Below, piece after piece: positions 35,833-49,712 of a stretch of 64,000 nt of DNA (the stretch's first letter is position 1; every line of letters starts with the position of its first letter). The translations under genes and the position numbers were made by a program. Source of the DNA: Euwallacea fornicatus (taxonomy: Eukaryota; Arthropoda; Insecta; Coleoptera; Curculionidae). The notes beneath the pieces are model-generated. The model was not told the DNA's origin. It ran no database searches and worked only from the letters and a program-made list of their open reading frames with translations. The stretch spans positions 124,001-188,000 of the forward strand of contig NW_027096027.1 of NCBI RefSeq assembly GCF_040115645.1, given 5' to 3'.

Positions 35833-38270
35833 TCAAACCCACAAACTTTGTGACTTTTCAAATTTTGAATCTCGATAACTTCGACAAATGACGACCAAAT
35901 GTCTTAAACAGAATGTCAAATTAATCAGCTCGACGAGATCTTTAAGATGACTAAACACATCATAATTGCATCTTGTCGAATTTCCAAAAAAATAATGCTT
36001 TATGTGCTCAAACACTCAAAATGTGTTATTGTTCTAAATTCGAAGCTCAATAACTTCGACAAATGACGACCAAATGTTTTAAACAGAGTGTCAAATTAAT
36101 CAGCTCGACCAGATCTTTAAGATGACAAAACACATCATAATTGCATCTTGTTGAATTTCCAAGAAAAATAGCACTTTATCTGCTCAAACCCACCAACTTT
36201 GTGACTTTTCAAATTATGAATCTCGATAACTTCGACAAATGACGACCAAATGTCTTAAACAGAATGTCAAATTAATCAGCTCGACGAGATCTTTAAGATG
36301 ACAAAACACATCATAATTGCATCTTGTTGAATTTCCAAGAAAAATAGCACTTTATCTGCTCAAACCCACAAACTTTGTGACTTTTCAAATTTTGAATCTC
36401 GATAACTTCGACAAATGACGACCAAATGTCTTAAACAGAATGTCAAATTAATCAGCTCGACGAGATCTTTAAGATGACAAAACACATCATAATTGCATCT
36501 TGTTGAATTTCCAAGAAAAATAGCACTATATCTGCTGAAACACACAACTTTTGTGACTTTTCAAATTTTGAATCTCGATAACTTCGACAAATGACGACCA
36601 AATGTCTTAAACAGAATGTCAAATTAATCAGCTCGACGAGATCTTTAAGATGACAAAACACATCATAATTGCATCTTGTTGAATTTCCAAGAAAAATAGC
36701 ACTTTATCTGCTCAAACCCACCAACTTTGTGACTTTTCAAATTATGAATCTCGATAACTTCGACAAATGACGACCAAATGTCTTAAACAGAGTGTCAAAT
36801 TAATCAGCTCGACAAGATCTTTAAGATTACAAAACACATCATAATTGCATCTTGTTGAATTTCCAAGAAAAATAGCACTTTATCTGCTCAAACCCACCAA
36901 CTTTGTGACTTTTCAAATTATGAATCTCGATAACTTCGACAAATGGCGACCAAATGTCTTAAACAGAGTGTCAAATTAATCAGCTCGTCCAGATCTTTAA
37001 GATGACAAAACACATCATGATTGCATCTTGTTGAATTTCCAAGAAAAATAGCATTTTATCTGCTGAAACACACAACTTTTGTGACTTTTCAAATTTTGAA
37101 TCTCGATAACTTCGACAAATGACGACCAAATGTCTTAAACAGAATGTCAAATTAATCAGCTCGACGAGATCTTTAAGATGACAAAACACATCATGATTGC
37201 ATCTTGTTGAATTTCCAAGAAAAATAGCACTTTATCTGCTCAAACACACAACTTTTGAGACTTTTCAAATTATGAATCTCGATAACTTCGACAAATGACG
37301 ACCAAATGTCTTAAACAGAGTGTCAAATTAATCAGCTCGACCAGATCTTTAAGATGACAAAACACATCATGATAGCATCTTGTTGAATTTCCAAGAAAAA
37401 TAATGCTTTATCTGCTCAAACACTCAAAATGTGTGATTGTTCTAAATTTGAAGTTCGATAACTTCGACAAATGACGACCAAATGTTTTCAACAGAGTGTC
37501 AAATTAATCAGCTCGACAAGATCTTTAAGATTACAAAACACATCATAATTGCATCTTGTTGAATTTCCAAGAAAAATAGCACTTTATCTGCTCAAACACA
37601 CAACTTTTGAGACTTTTCAAATTATGAATCTCGATAACTTCGACAAATGACGACCAAATGTCTTAAACAGAGTGTCAAATTAATCAGCTCGACAAGATCT
37701 TTAAAATGACAAAACACATCATGATTGCATCTTGTTGAATTTCCAAGAAAAATAGCACTTTATCTGCTCAAACCCACAAACTTTGTGACTTTTCAAATTT
37801 TGAATCTCGATAACTTCGACAAATGACGACCAAATGTCTTAAACAGAATGTCAAATTAATCAGCTCGACGAGATCTTTAAGATGACAAAACACATCATGA
37901 TTGCATCTTGTTGAATTTCCAAGAAAAATAGCACTTTATCTGCTCAAACACACAACTTTTGAGACTTTTCAAATTATGAATCTCGATAACTTCGACAAAT
38001 GACGACCAAATGTCTTAAACAGAGTGTCAAATTAATCAGCTCGACAAGATCTTTAAGATGACAAAACACATCATGATTGCATCTTGTTGAATTTCCAAGA
38101 AAAATAGCACTTTATCTGCTCAAACACACAACTTTTGAGACTTTTCAAATTATGAATCTCGATAACTTCGACAAATGGCGACCAAATGTCTTAAACAGAG
38201 TGTCAAATTAATCAGCTCGACGAGATCTTTAAGATGACTAAACACATCATAATTGCATCTTGTTGAATTT
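35833..38270. repeat. Right-half module, edition 5
   Basis: Order b-a3-e-b-f-e-e-f-d-h1-d-b-d-d. Rare marks are cactatatctg (near 36525), gctcgtccag (near 36984) and gcattttatctg (near 37051). All three reappear 2637 bp downstream (39162, 39621, 39688). The downstream copy lacks the h1 monomer. Confidence 0.8.
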
Positions 38271-39066
38271 CCAAAACAATAATGCTTTATGTGCTCAAAC
38301 ACTCAAAATGTGTGATTGTTCTAAATTCGAAGCTCAATAACTTCGACAAATGACGACCAAATGTTTTAAACAGAGTGTCAAATTAATCAGCTCGACGAGA
38401 TCTTTAAGATGACTAAACACATCATAATTGCATCTTGTTGAATTTCCAAAAAAATAATGCTTTATGTGCTCAAACACTCAAAATGTGTGATTGTTCTAAA
38501 TTTGAAGTTCGATAACTTCGACAAATGACGACCAAATGTTTTAAACAGAGTGTCAAATTAATCAGCTCGACGAGATCTTTAAGATGACTAAACACATCAT
38601 AATTGCATCTTGTTGAATTTCCAAAAAAAATAATGCTTTATGTGCTCAAACACTCAAAATGTGTTATTGTTCTAAATTCGAAGCTCAATAACTTCGACAA
38701 ATGACGACCAAATGTTTTAAACAGAGTGTCAAATTAATCAGCTCGACCAGATCTTTAAGATGACAAAACACATCATAATTGCATCTTGTTGAATTTCCAA
38801 AAAAAATAATGCTTTATGTGCTCAAACACTCAAAATGTGTGATTGTTCTAAATTTGAAGTTCGATAACTTCGACAAATGACGACCAAATCTTTTAAACAG
38901 AGTGTCAAATTAATCAGCTCGACGAGATCTTTAAGATGACTAAACACATCATAATTGCATCTTGTTGAATTTCCAAAAAAATAATGCTTTATGTGCTCAA
39001 ACACTCAAAATGTGTGATTGTTTTAAATTCGAAGCTCAATAACTTCGACAAATGACGACCAAATGT
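38271..39066. repeat. Five-monomer a-type block, copy 1
   Basis: Order a2-a1-a3-a1-a2, entered through ccaaaacaat at 38271, an A-run broken by C. The same broken run is at 40732, which marks copy 2 as a relative of this one. The last a2 has gtgattgttttaaattc, shared with copy 2 near 41478. One private change is aaatctttta near 38886. Confidence 0.82.
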
Positions 39067-40731
39067 CTTAAACAGAATGTCAAATTAATCAGCTCGACGA
39101 GATCTTTAAGATGACAAAACACATCATAATTGCATCTTGTTGAATTTCCAAGAAAAATAGCACTATATCTGCTGAAACACACAACTTTTGTGACTTTTCA
39201 AATTTTGAATCTCGATAACTTCGACAAATGACGACCAAATGTCTTAAACAGAATGTCAAATTAATCAGCTCGACGAGATCTTTAAGATGACAAAACACAT
39301 CATAATTGCATCTTGTTGAATTTCCAAGAAAAATAGCACTTTATCTGCTCAAACCCACCAACTTTGTGACTTTTCAAATTATGAATCTCGATAACTTCGA
39401 CAAATGACGACCAAATGTCTTAAACAGAGTGTCAAATTAATCAGCTCGACAAGATCTTTAAGATTACAAAACACATCATAATTGCATCTTGTTGAATTTC
39501 CAAGAAAAATAGCACTTTATCTGCTCAAACCCACCAACTTTGTGACTTTTCAAATTATGAATCTCGATAACTTCGACAAATGGCGACCAAATGTCTTAAA
39601 CAGAGTGTCAAATTAATCAGCTCGTCCAGATCTTTAAGATGACAAAACACATCATGATTGCATCTTGTTGAATTTCCAAGAAAAATAGCATTTTATCTGC
39701 TGAAACACACAACTTTTGTGACTTTTCAAATTTTGAATCTCGATAACTTCGACAAATGACGACCAAATGTCTTAAACAGAATGTCAAATTAATCAGCTCG
39801 ACGAGATCTTTAAGATGACAAAACACATCATGATTGCATCTTGTTGAATTTCCAAGAAAAATAGCACTTTATCTGCTCAAACACACAACTTTTGAGACTT
39901 TTCAAATTATGAATCTCGATAACTTCGACAAATGACGACCAAATGTCTTAAACAGAGTGTCAAATTAATCAGCTCGACAAGATCTTTAAAATGACAAAAC
40001 ACATCATGATTGCATCTTGTTGAATTTCCAAGAAAAATAGCACTTTATCTGCTCAAACACACAACTTTTGAGACTTTTCAAATTATGAATCTCGATAACT
40101 TCGACAAATGACGACCAAATGTCTTAAACAGAGTGTCAAATTAATCAGCTCGACAAGATCTTTAAAATGACAAAACACATCATGATTGCATCTTGTTGAA
40201 TTTCCAAGAAAAATAGCACTTTATCTGCTCAAACCCACAAACTTTGTGACTTTTCAAATTTTGAATCTCGATAACTTCGACAAATGACGACCAAATGTCT
40301 TAAACAGAATGTCAAATTAATCAGCTCGACGAGATCTTTAAGATGACAAAACACATCATGATTGCATCTTGTTGAATTTCCAAGAAAAATAGCACTTTAT
40401 CTGCTCAAACACACAACTTTTGAGACTTTTCAAATTATGAATCTCGATAACTTCGACAAATGACGACCAAATGTCTTAAACAGAGTGTCAAATTAATCAG
40501 CTCGACAAGATCTTTAAGATGACAAAACACATCATGATTGCATCTTGTTGAATTTCCAAGAAAAATAGCACTTTATCTGCTCAAACACACAACTTTTGAG
40601 ACTTTTCAAATTATGAATCTCGATAACTTCGACAAATGGCGACCAAATGTCTTAAACAGAGTGTCAAATTAATCAGCTCGACGAGATCTTTAAGATGACT
40701 AAACACATCATAATTGCATCTTGTTGAATTT
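39067..40731. repeat. Second copy of the f-e-e-f-d module part
   Basis: Order f-e-e-f-d-d-b-d-d. It matches 36430-38270 first at a 2637 bp shift and, past the h1 position, at 2461 bp. The difference of one monomer is explained by the h1 present near 37420 and absent here. Confidence 0.82.
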
Positions 40732-41530
40732 CCAAAACAATAATGCTTTATGTGCTCAAACACTCAAAATGTGTGATTGTTCTAAATTCGAAGCTCAATA
40801 ACTTCGACAAATGACGACCAAATGTTTTAAACAGAGTGTCAAATTAATCAGCTCGACGAGATCTTTAAGATGACTAAACACATCATAATTGCATCTTGTT
40901 GAATTTCCAAAAAAAATAATGCTTTATGTGCTCAAACACTCAAAATGTGTGATTGTTCTAAATTTGAAGTTCGATAACTTCGACAAATGACGACCAAATG
41001 TTTTAAACAGAGTGTCAAATTAATCAGCTCGACGAGATCTTTAAGATGACTAAACACATCATAATTGCATCTTGTTGAATTTCCAAAAAAAATAATGCTT
41101 TATGTGCTCAAACACTCAAAATGTGTTATTGTTCTAAATTCGAAGCTCAATAACTTCGACAAATGACGACCAAATGTTTTAAACAGAGTGTCAAATTAAT
41201 CAGCTCGACCAGATCTTTAAGATGACAAAACACATCATAATTGCATCTTGTTGAATTTCCAAAAAAAATAATGCTTTATGTGCTCAAACACTCAAAATGT
41301 GTGATTGTTCTAAATTTGAAGTTCGATAACTTCGACATATGACGACCAAATGTTTTAAACAGAGTGTCAAATTAATCAGCTCGACGAGATCTTTAAGATG
41401 ACTAAACACATCATAATTGCATCTTGTTGAATTTCCAAAAAAATAATGCTTTATGTGCTCAAACACTCAAAATGTGTGATTGTTTTAAATTCGAAGCTCA
41501 ATAACTTCGACAAATGACGACCAAATGTCT
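40732..41530. repeat. Five-monomer a-type block, copy 2
   Basis: Order a2-a1-a3-a1-a2, with the broken A-run ccaaaacaat at 40732 and a private gacatatgacg near 41334. It matches copy 1 at 2461-2462 bp (38822 with 41284). Confidence 0.82.
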
Positions 41531-41960
41531 TAAACAGAATGTCAAATTAATCAGCTCGACGAGATCTTTAAGATGACAAAACACATCATGATTGCATCTT
41601 GTTGAATTTCCAAGAAAAATAGCACTTTATCTGCTCAAACACACAACTTTTGAGACTTTTCAAATTATGAATCTCGATAACTTCGACAAATGACGACCAA
41701 ATGTCTTAAACAGAGTGTCAAATTAATCAGCTCGACAAGATCTTTAAGATGACAAAACACATCATGATTGCATCTTGTTGAATTTCCAAGAAAAATAGCA
41801 CTTTATCTGCTCAAACACACAACTTTTGAGACTTTTCAAATTATGAATCTCGATAACTTCGACAAATGGCGACCAAATGTCTTAAACAGAGTGTCAAATT
41901 AATCAGCTCGACGAGATCTTTAAGATGACTAAACACATCATAATTGCATCTTGTTGAATT
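41531..41960. repeat. Two d monomers between a-type blocks
   Basis: A d-d pair like the one that ends the module before copies 1 and 2, including an aaatggcgacc core near 41865. It is probably the tail of the same amplification unit with the f-e-e-f part missing. Confidence 0.7.
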
Positions 41961-42740
41961 TCCAAAAAAATAATGCTTTATGTGCTCAAACACTCAAAAT
42001 GTGTGATTGTTCTAAATTCGAAGCTCAATAACTTCGACAAATGACGACCAAATGTTTTAAACAGAGTGTCAAATTAATCAGCTCGACGAGATCTTTAAGA
42101 TGACTAAACACATCATAATTGCATCTTGTTGAATTTCCAAAAAAATAATGCTTTATGTGCTCAAACACTCAAAATGTGTGATTGTTCTAAATTTGAAGTT
42201 CGATAACTTCGACAAATGACGACCAAAAGTTTTAAACAGAGTGTCAAATTAATCAGCTCGACGAGATCTTTAAGATGACTAAACACATCATAATTGCATC
42301 TTGTTGAATTTCCAAAAAAAATAATGCTTTATGTGCTCAAACACTCAAAATGTGTTATTGTTCTAAATTCGAAGCTCAATAACTTCGACAAATGACGACC
42401 AAATGTTTTAAACAGAGTGTCAAATTAATCAGCTCGACCAGATCTTTAAGATGACAAAACACATCATAATTGCATCTTGTTGAATTTCCAAAAAAAATAA
42501 TGCTTTATGTGCTCAAACACTCAAAATGTGTGATTGTTCTAAATTTGAAGTTCGATAACTTCGACAAATGACGACCAAATGTTTTAAACAGAGTGTCAAA
42601 TTAATCAGCTCGACGAGATCTTTAAGATGACTAAACACATCATAATTGCATCTTGTTGAATTTCCAAAAAAATAATGCTTTATGTGCTCAAACACTCAAA
42701 ATGTGTGATTGTTCTAAATTCGAAGCTCAATAACTTCGAC
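41961..42740. repeat. Five-monomer a-type block, copy 3
   Basis: Order a2-a1-a3-a1-a2, here with an unbroken A-run. It is 1229 bp (seven monomers) from copy 2 (41284 with 42513). A private change is accaaaagtttt near 42223. The intact run suggests that the C in copies 1 and 2 arose after copy 3 separated, or that copy 3 was converted. Confidence 0.8.
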
Positions 42741-45700
42741 AAATGACGACCAAATGTTTTAAACAGAGTGTCAAATTAATCAGCTCGACGAGATCTTTAA
42801 GATGACTAAACACATCATAATTGCATCTTGTTGAATTTCCAAAAAAATAATGCTTTATGTGCTCAAACACTCAAAATGTGTGATTGTTCTAAATTCGAAG
42901 CTCAATAACTTCGACAAATGACGACCAAATGTTTTAAACAGAGTGTCAAATTAATCAGCTCGACGAGATCTTTAAGATGACAAAACACATTATAATTGCA
43001 TCTTGTTGAATTTCCAAGAAATATAGCATTTTATCTGCTTAAACACACAACTTTTGAGACTTTTCAAATTATGAATCTCGATAACTTCGACAAATGACGA
43101 CCAAATGTTTTAAACAGAGTGTCAAATTAATCAGCTCGACGAGATCTTTAAGATGACAAAACACATCATGATTGCATCTTGTTGAATTTCCAAGAAAAAT
43201 AGCACTTTATCTGCTTAAACACACAACTTTTGTGACTTTTCAAATTTTGAATCTCGATAACTTCGACAAATGACGACCAAATGTCTTAAACAGAATGTCA
43301 AATTAATCAGCTCGACGAGATCTTTAAGATGACAAAACACATCATAATTGCATCTTGTTGAATTTCCAAGAAAAATAGCACTTTATCTGCTCAAACCCAC
43401 AAACTTTGTGACTTTTCAAATTTTGAATCTCGATAACTTCGACAAATGACGACCAAATGTCTTAAACAGAATGTGAAATTATTCAGCTCGACGACATCTT
43501 TAAGATGACAAAACACATCATAATTGCATCTTGTTGAATTTCCAAGAAAAATAGCACTTTATCTGCTCAAACACACAACTTTTGAGACTTTTCAAATTAT
43601 GAATCTCGATAACTTCGACAAATGACGACCAAATGTCTTAAACAGAGTGTCAAATTAATCAGCTCGACAAGATCTTTAAGATGACAAAACACATCATGAT
43701 TGCATCTTGTTGAATTTCCAAGAAAAATAGCACTTTATCTGCTCAAACACACAACATTTGAGACTTTTCAAATTATGAATCTCGATAACTTCGACAAATG
43801 ACGACCAAATGTTTTAAACAGAGTGTCAAATTAATCAGCTCGACGAGATCTTTAAGATGACAAAACACATCATGATTGCATCTTGTTGAATTTCCAAGAA
43901 AAATAGCACTTTATCTGCTTAAACACACAACTTTTGTGACTTTTCAAATTTTGAATCTCGATAACTTCGACAAATGACGACCAAATGTCTTAAACAGAAT
44001 GTCAAATTAATCAGCTCGACGAGATCTTTAAGATGACAAAACACATCATAATTGCATCTTGTTGAATTTCCAAAAAAATAATGCTTTATGTGCTCAAACA
44101 CTCAAAATGTGTTATTGTTCTAAATTCGAAGCTCAATAACTTCGACAAATGACGACCAAATGTTTTAAACAGAGTGTCAAATTAATCAGCTCGACGAGAT
44201 CTTTAAGATGACAAAACACATCATGATTGCATCTTGTTGAATTTCCAAGAAAAATAGCACTTTATTTGCTTAAACACACAACTTTTGAGACTTTTCAAAT
44301 TATGAATCTCGATAACTTCGACAAATGACGACCAAATGTCTTAAACAGAGTGTCAAATTAATCAGCTCGACAAGATCTTTAAGATGACAAAACACATCAT
44401 GATTGCATCTTGTTGAATTTCCAAGAAAAATAGCACTTTATCTGCTCAAACACACAACTTTTGAGACTTTTCAAATTATGAATCTCGATAACTTCGACAA
44501 ATGACGACCAAATGTTTTAAACAGAGTGTCAAATTAATCAGCTCGACGAGATCTTTAAGATGACAAAACACATCATGATTGCATCTTGTTGAATTTCCAA
44601 GAAAAATAGCACTTTATCTGCTTAAACACACAACTTTTGTGACTTTTCAAATTTTGAATCTCGATAACTTCGACAAATGACGACCAAATGTCTTAAACAG
44701 AATGTCAAATTAATCAGCTCGACGAGATCTTTAAGATGACAAAACACATCATAATTGCATCTTGTTGAATTTCCAAGAAAAATAGCACTTTATCTGCTCA
44801 AACACACAACTTTTGAGACTTTTCAAATTATGAATCTCGATAACTTCGACAAATGACGACCAAATGTCTTAAACAGAGTGTCAAATTAATCAGCTCGACA
44901 AGATCTTTAAGATGACAAAACACATCATGATTGCATCTTGTTGAATTTCCAAGAAAAATAGCACTTTATCTGCTCAAACACACAACTTTTGAGACTTTTC
45001 AAATTATGAATCTCGATAACTTCGACAAATGGCGACCAAATGTCTTAAACAGAGTGTCAAATTAATCAGCTCGACCAGATCTTTAAGATGACAAAACACA
45101 TCATAATTGCATCTTGTTGAATTTCCAAGAAAAATAGCACTTTATCTGCTCAAACACACAACTTTTGAGACTTTTCAAATTATGAATCTCGATAACTTCG
45201 ACAAATGACGACCAAATGTCTTAAACAGAGTGTCAAATTAATCAGCTCGACAAGATCTTTAAGATGACAAAACACATCATGATTGCATCTTGTTGAATTT
45301 CCAAGAAAAATAGCACTTTATCTGCTCAAACACACAACTTTTGAGACTTTTCAAATTATGAATCTCGATAACTTCGACAAATGACGACCAAATGTTTTAA
45401 ACAGAGTGTCAAATTAATCAGCTCGACGAGATCTTTAAGATGACAAAACACATCATGATTGCATCTTGTTGAATTTCCAAGAAAAATAGCACTTTATCTG
45501 CTTAAACACACAACTTTTGTGACTTTTCAAATTTTGAATCTCGATAACTTCGACAAATGACGACCAAATGTCTTAAACAGAATGTCAAATTAATCAGCTC
45601 GACGAGATCTTTAAGATGACAAAACACATCATAATTGCATCTTGTTGAATTTCCAAGAAAAATAGCACTTTATCTGCTCAAACACACAACTTTTGAGACT

Positions 45701-47600
45701 TTTCAAATTATGAATCTCGATAACTTCGACAAATGACGACCAAATGTCTTAAACAGAATGTCAAATTAATCAGCTCGACGAGATCTTTAAGATGACAAAA
45801 CACATCATGATTGCATCTTGTTGAATTTCCAAGAAAAATAGCACTTTATCTGCTCAAACACACAACTTTTGAGACTTTTCAAATTATGAATCTCGATAAC
45901 TTCGACAAATGACGACCAAATGTCTTAAACAGAGTGTCAAATTAATCAGCTCGACGAGATCTTTAAGATGACAAACCACATTATAATTGCATCTTGTTGA
46001 ATTTCCAAGAAATATAGCATTTTATCTGCTGAAACACACAACTTTTGAGACTTTTCAAATTATGAATCTCGATAACTTCGACAAATGACGACCAAATGTC
46101 TTAAACAGAGTGTCAAATTAATCAGCTCGACAAGATCTTTAAGATTACAAAACACATCATAATTGCATCTTGTTGAATTTCCAAGAAAAATAGCACTTTA
46201 TCTGCTTAAACACACAACTTTTGTGACTTTTCAAATTTTGAATCTCGATAACTTCGACAAATGACGACCAAATGTCTTAAACAGAATGTCAAATTAATCA
46301 GCTCGACGAGATCTTTAAGATGACAAAACACATCATAATTGCATCTTGTTGAATTTCCAAGAAAAATAGCACTTTATCTGCTCAAACCCACAAACTTTGT
46401 GACTTTTCAAATTTTGAATCTCGATAACTTCGACAAATGACGACCAAATGTTTTAAACAGTGTCAAATTAATCAGCTCGACGAGATCTTTAAGATGACTA
46501 AACAAATCATAATTGCATCTTGTCGAATTTCCAAAAAAATAATGCTTTATGTGCTCAAACACTCAAAATGTGTGATTGTTCTAAATTTGAAGTTCGATAA
46601 CTTCGACAAATGACGACCAAATGTTTTAAACAGAGTGTCAAATTAATCAGCTCGACAAGATCTTTAAGATGACAAAACACATCATGATTGCATCTTGTTG
46701 AATTTCCAAGAAAAATAGCACTTTATCTGCTCAAACACACAACTTTTGAGACTTTTCAAATTATGAATCTCGATAACTTCGACAAATGGCGACCAAATGT
46801 CTTAAACAGAGTGTCAAATTAATCAGCTCGACCAGATCTTTAAGATGACAAAACACATCATGATAGCATCTTGTTGAATTTCCAAGAAAAATAATGCTTT
46901 ATCTGCTCAAACACTCAAAATGTGTGATTGTTCTAAATTTGAAGTTCGATAACTTCGACAAATGACGACCAAATGTTTTCAACAGAGTGTCAAATTAATC
47001 AGCTCGACAAGATCTTTAAGATGACAAACCACATCATAATTGCATCTTGTTGAATTTCCAAGAAATATAGCATTTTATCTGCTTAAACACACAACTTTTG
47101 TGACTTTTCAAATTTTGAATCTCGATAACTTCGACAAATGACGACCAAATGTCTTAAACAGAATGTCAAATTAATCAGCTCGACGAGATCTTTAAGATGA
47201 CAAAACACATCATAATTGCATCTTGTTGAATTTCCAAGAAAAATAGCACTTTATCTGCTCAAACCCACAAACTTTGTGACTTTTCAAATTTTGAATCTCG
47301 ATAACTTCGACAAATGACGACCAAATGTTTTAAACAGAGTGTCAAATTAATCAGCTCGACGAGATCTTTAAGATGACTAAACACATCATAATTGCATCTT
47401 GTTGAATTTCCAAAAAAATAATGCTTTATGTGCTCAAACACTCAAAATGTGTTATTGTTCTAAATTCGAAGCTCAATAACTTCGACAAATGACGACCAAA
47501 TGTTTTAAACAGAGTGTCAAATTAATCAGCTCGACCAGATCTTTAAGATGACAAAACACATCATAATTGCATCTTGTTGAATTTCCAAGAAAAATAGCAC
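42741..47600. repeat. d/c-rich mosaic
   Basis: Order roughly a2-d-c-b-d-d-c-a3-d-d-c-d-d-d-d-c-d-d-d-c-b-a1-d-h1-c-b-a3. A loose five-monomer period is visible (c near 44620 and 45500). Oddities: a monomer with three clustered changes at 43474-43496, a 2-bp deletion near 46460 (aaacagtgtc), and agaaatatagcat copies near 43018, 46010 and 47061. I see no strict higher-order repeat. Confidence 0.72.
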
Positions 47601-49712
47601 TTTATCTGCTCAAACCCACCAACTTTGTGACTTTTCAAATTATGAATCTCGATAACTTCGACAAATGGCGACCAAATGTCTTAAACAGAGTGTCAAATTA
47701 ATCAGCTCAACCAGACCTTTACGATGACAAAACACATCATAATTGCATCTTGTTGAATTTCCAAGAAAAATAGCACTTTATCTGCTTAAACACACAACTT
47801 TTGTGACTTTTCAAATTTTGAATCTCGATAACTTCGACAAATGACGACCAAATGTCTTAAACAGAATGTCAAATTAATCAGCTCGACGAGATCTTTAAGA
47901 TGACAAAACACATCATAATTGCATCTTGTTGAATTTCCAAGAAAAATAGCACTTTATCTGCTCAAACCCACAAACTTTGTGACTTTTCAAATTTTGAATC
48001 TCGATAACTTCGACAAATGACGACCAAATGTCTTAAACAGAATGTCAAATTAATCAGCTCGACGAGATCTTTAAGATGACAAAACACATCATAATTGCAT
48101 CTTGTTGAATTTCCAAGAAAAATAGCACTTTATCTGCTCAAACCCACAAACTTTGTGACTTTTCAAATTTTGAATCTCGATAACTTCGACAAATGACGAC
48201 CAAATGTTTTAAACAGAGTGTCAAATTAATCAGCTCGACGAGATCTTTAAGATGACTAAACACATCATAATTGCATCTTGTTGAATTTCCAAGAAAAATA
48301 GCACTTTATCTGCTCAAACCCACAAACTTTGTGACTTTTCAAATTTTGAATCTCGATAACTTCGACAAATGACGACCAAATGTCTTAAACAGAATGTCAA
48401 ATTAATCAGCTCGACGAGATCTTTAAGATGACAAAACACATCATGATTGCATCTTGTTGAATTTCCAAGAAAAATAGCACTTTATCTGCTCAAACACACA
48501 ACTTTTGAGACTTTTCAAATTATGAATCTCGATAACTTCGACAAATGACGACCAAATGTCTTAAACAGAGTGTCAAATTAATCAGCTCGACAAGATCTTT
48601 AAGATGACAAAACACATCATAATTGCATCTTGTTGAATTTCCAAGAAAAATAGCACTTTATCTGCTCAAACCCACAAACTTTTGAGACTTTTCAAATTAT
48701 GAATCTCGATAACTTCGACAAATGACGACCAAATGTCTTAAACAGAGTGTCAAATTAATCAGCTCGACAAGATCTTTAAGATTACAAAACACATCATAAT
48801 TGCATCTTGTTGAATTTCCAAGAAAAATAGCACTTTATCTGCTCAAACACACAACTTTTGTGACTTTTCAAATTTTGAATCTCGATAACTTCGACAAATG
48901 ACGACCAAATGTCTTAAACAGAATGTCGAATTAATCAGCTCGACGAGATCTTTAAGATGACAAAACACATCATAATTGCATCTTGTTGAATTTCCAAGAA
49001 AAATAGCACTTTATCTGCTCAAACCCACAAACTTTGTGACTTTTCAAATTTTGAATCTCGATAACTTCGACAAATGACGACCAAATGTCTTAAACAGAAT
49101 GTCAAATTAATCAGCTCGACGAGATCTTTAAGATGACAAAACACATCATGATTGCATCTTGTTGAATTTCCAAGAAAAATAGCACTTTATCTGCTCAAAC
49201 ACACAACTTTTGAGACTTTTCAAATTATGAATCTCGATAACTTCGACAAATGACGACCAAATGTCTTAAACAGAGTGTCAAATTAATCAGCTCGACAAGA
49301 TCTTTAAGATTACAAAACACATCATAATTGCATCTTGTTGAATTTCCAAGAAAAATAGCACTTTATCTGCTCAAACCCACCAACTTTGTGACTTTTCAAA
49401 TTTTGAATCTCGATAACTTCGACAAATGACGACCAAATGTCTTAAATAGAATGTCGAATTAATCAGCTCGACGAGATCTTTAAGATGACAAAACACATCA
49501 TAATTGCATCTTGTTGAATTTCCAAGAAAAATAGCACTTTATCTGCTCAAACACACAACTTTTGAGACTTTTCAAATTATGAATCTCGATAACTTCGACA
49601 AATGACGACCAAATGTTTTAAACAGAGTGTCAAATTAATCAGCTCGACGAGATCTTTAAGATGACAAAACACATCATAATTGCATCTTGTTGAATTTCCA
49701 AGAAAAATAGCA
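47601..49712. repeat. 12-monomer duplication, unit 1
   Basis: Order e-c-b-b-b-d-x-c'-b-d-e'-d, where x near 48670 is a b/d hybrid. A rare tttacgatgac lies at 47718 and again at 49831, a shift of 2113 bp (12 monomers). From about 48.8 kb onward the matching shift drops to 1936 bp (11 monomers; cttaaatag at 49441 with 51377), so the second unit lacks one monomer. Confidence 0.82.

Noticed and set aside
36360..36545. 61-codon minus-strand frame with a different N-terminus
   Set aside because: Caused by a single base change (cactatatctg) in one f segment that creates an upstream ATG on the minus strand.
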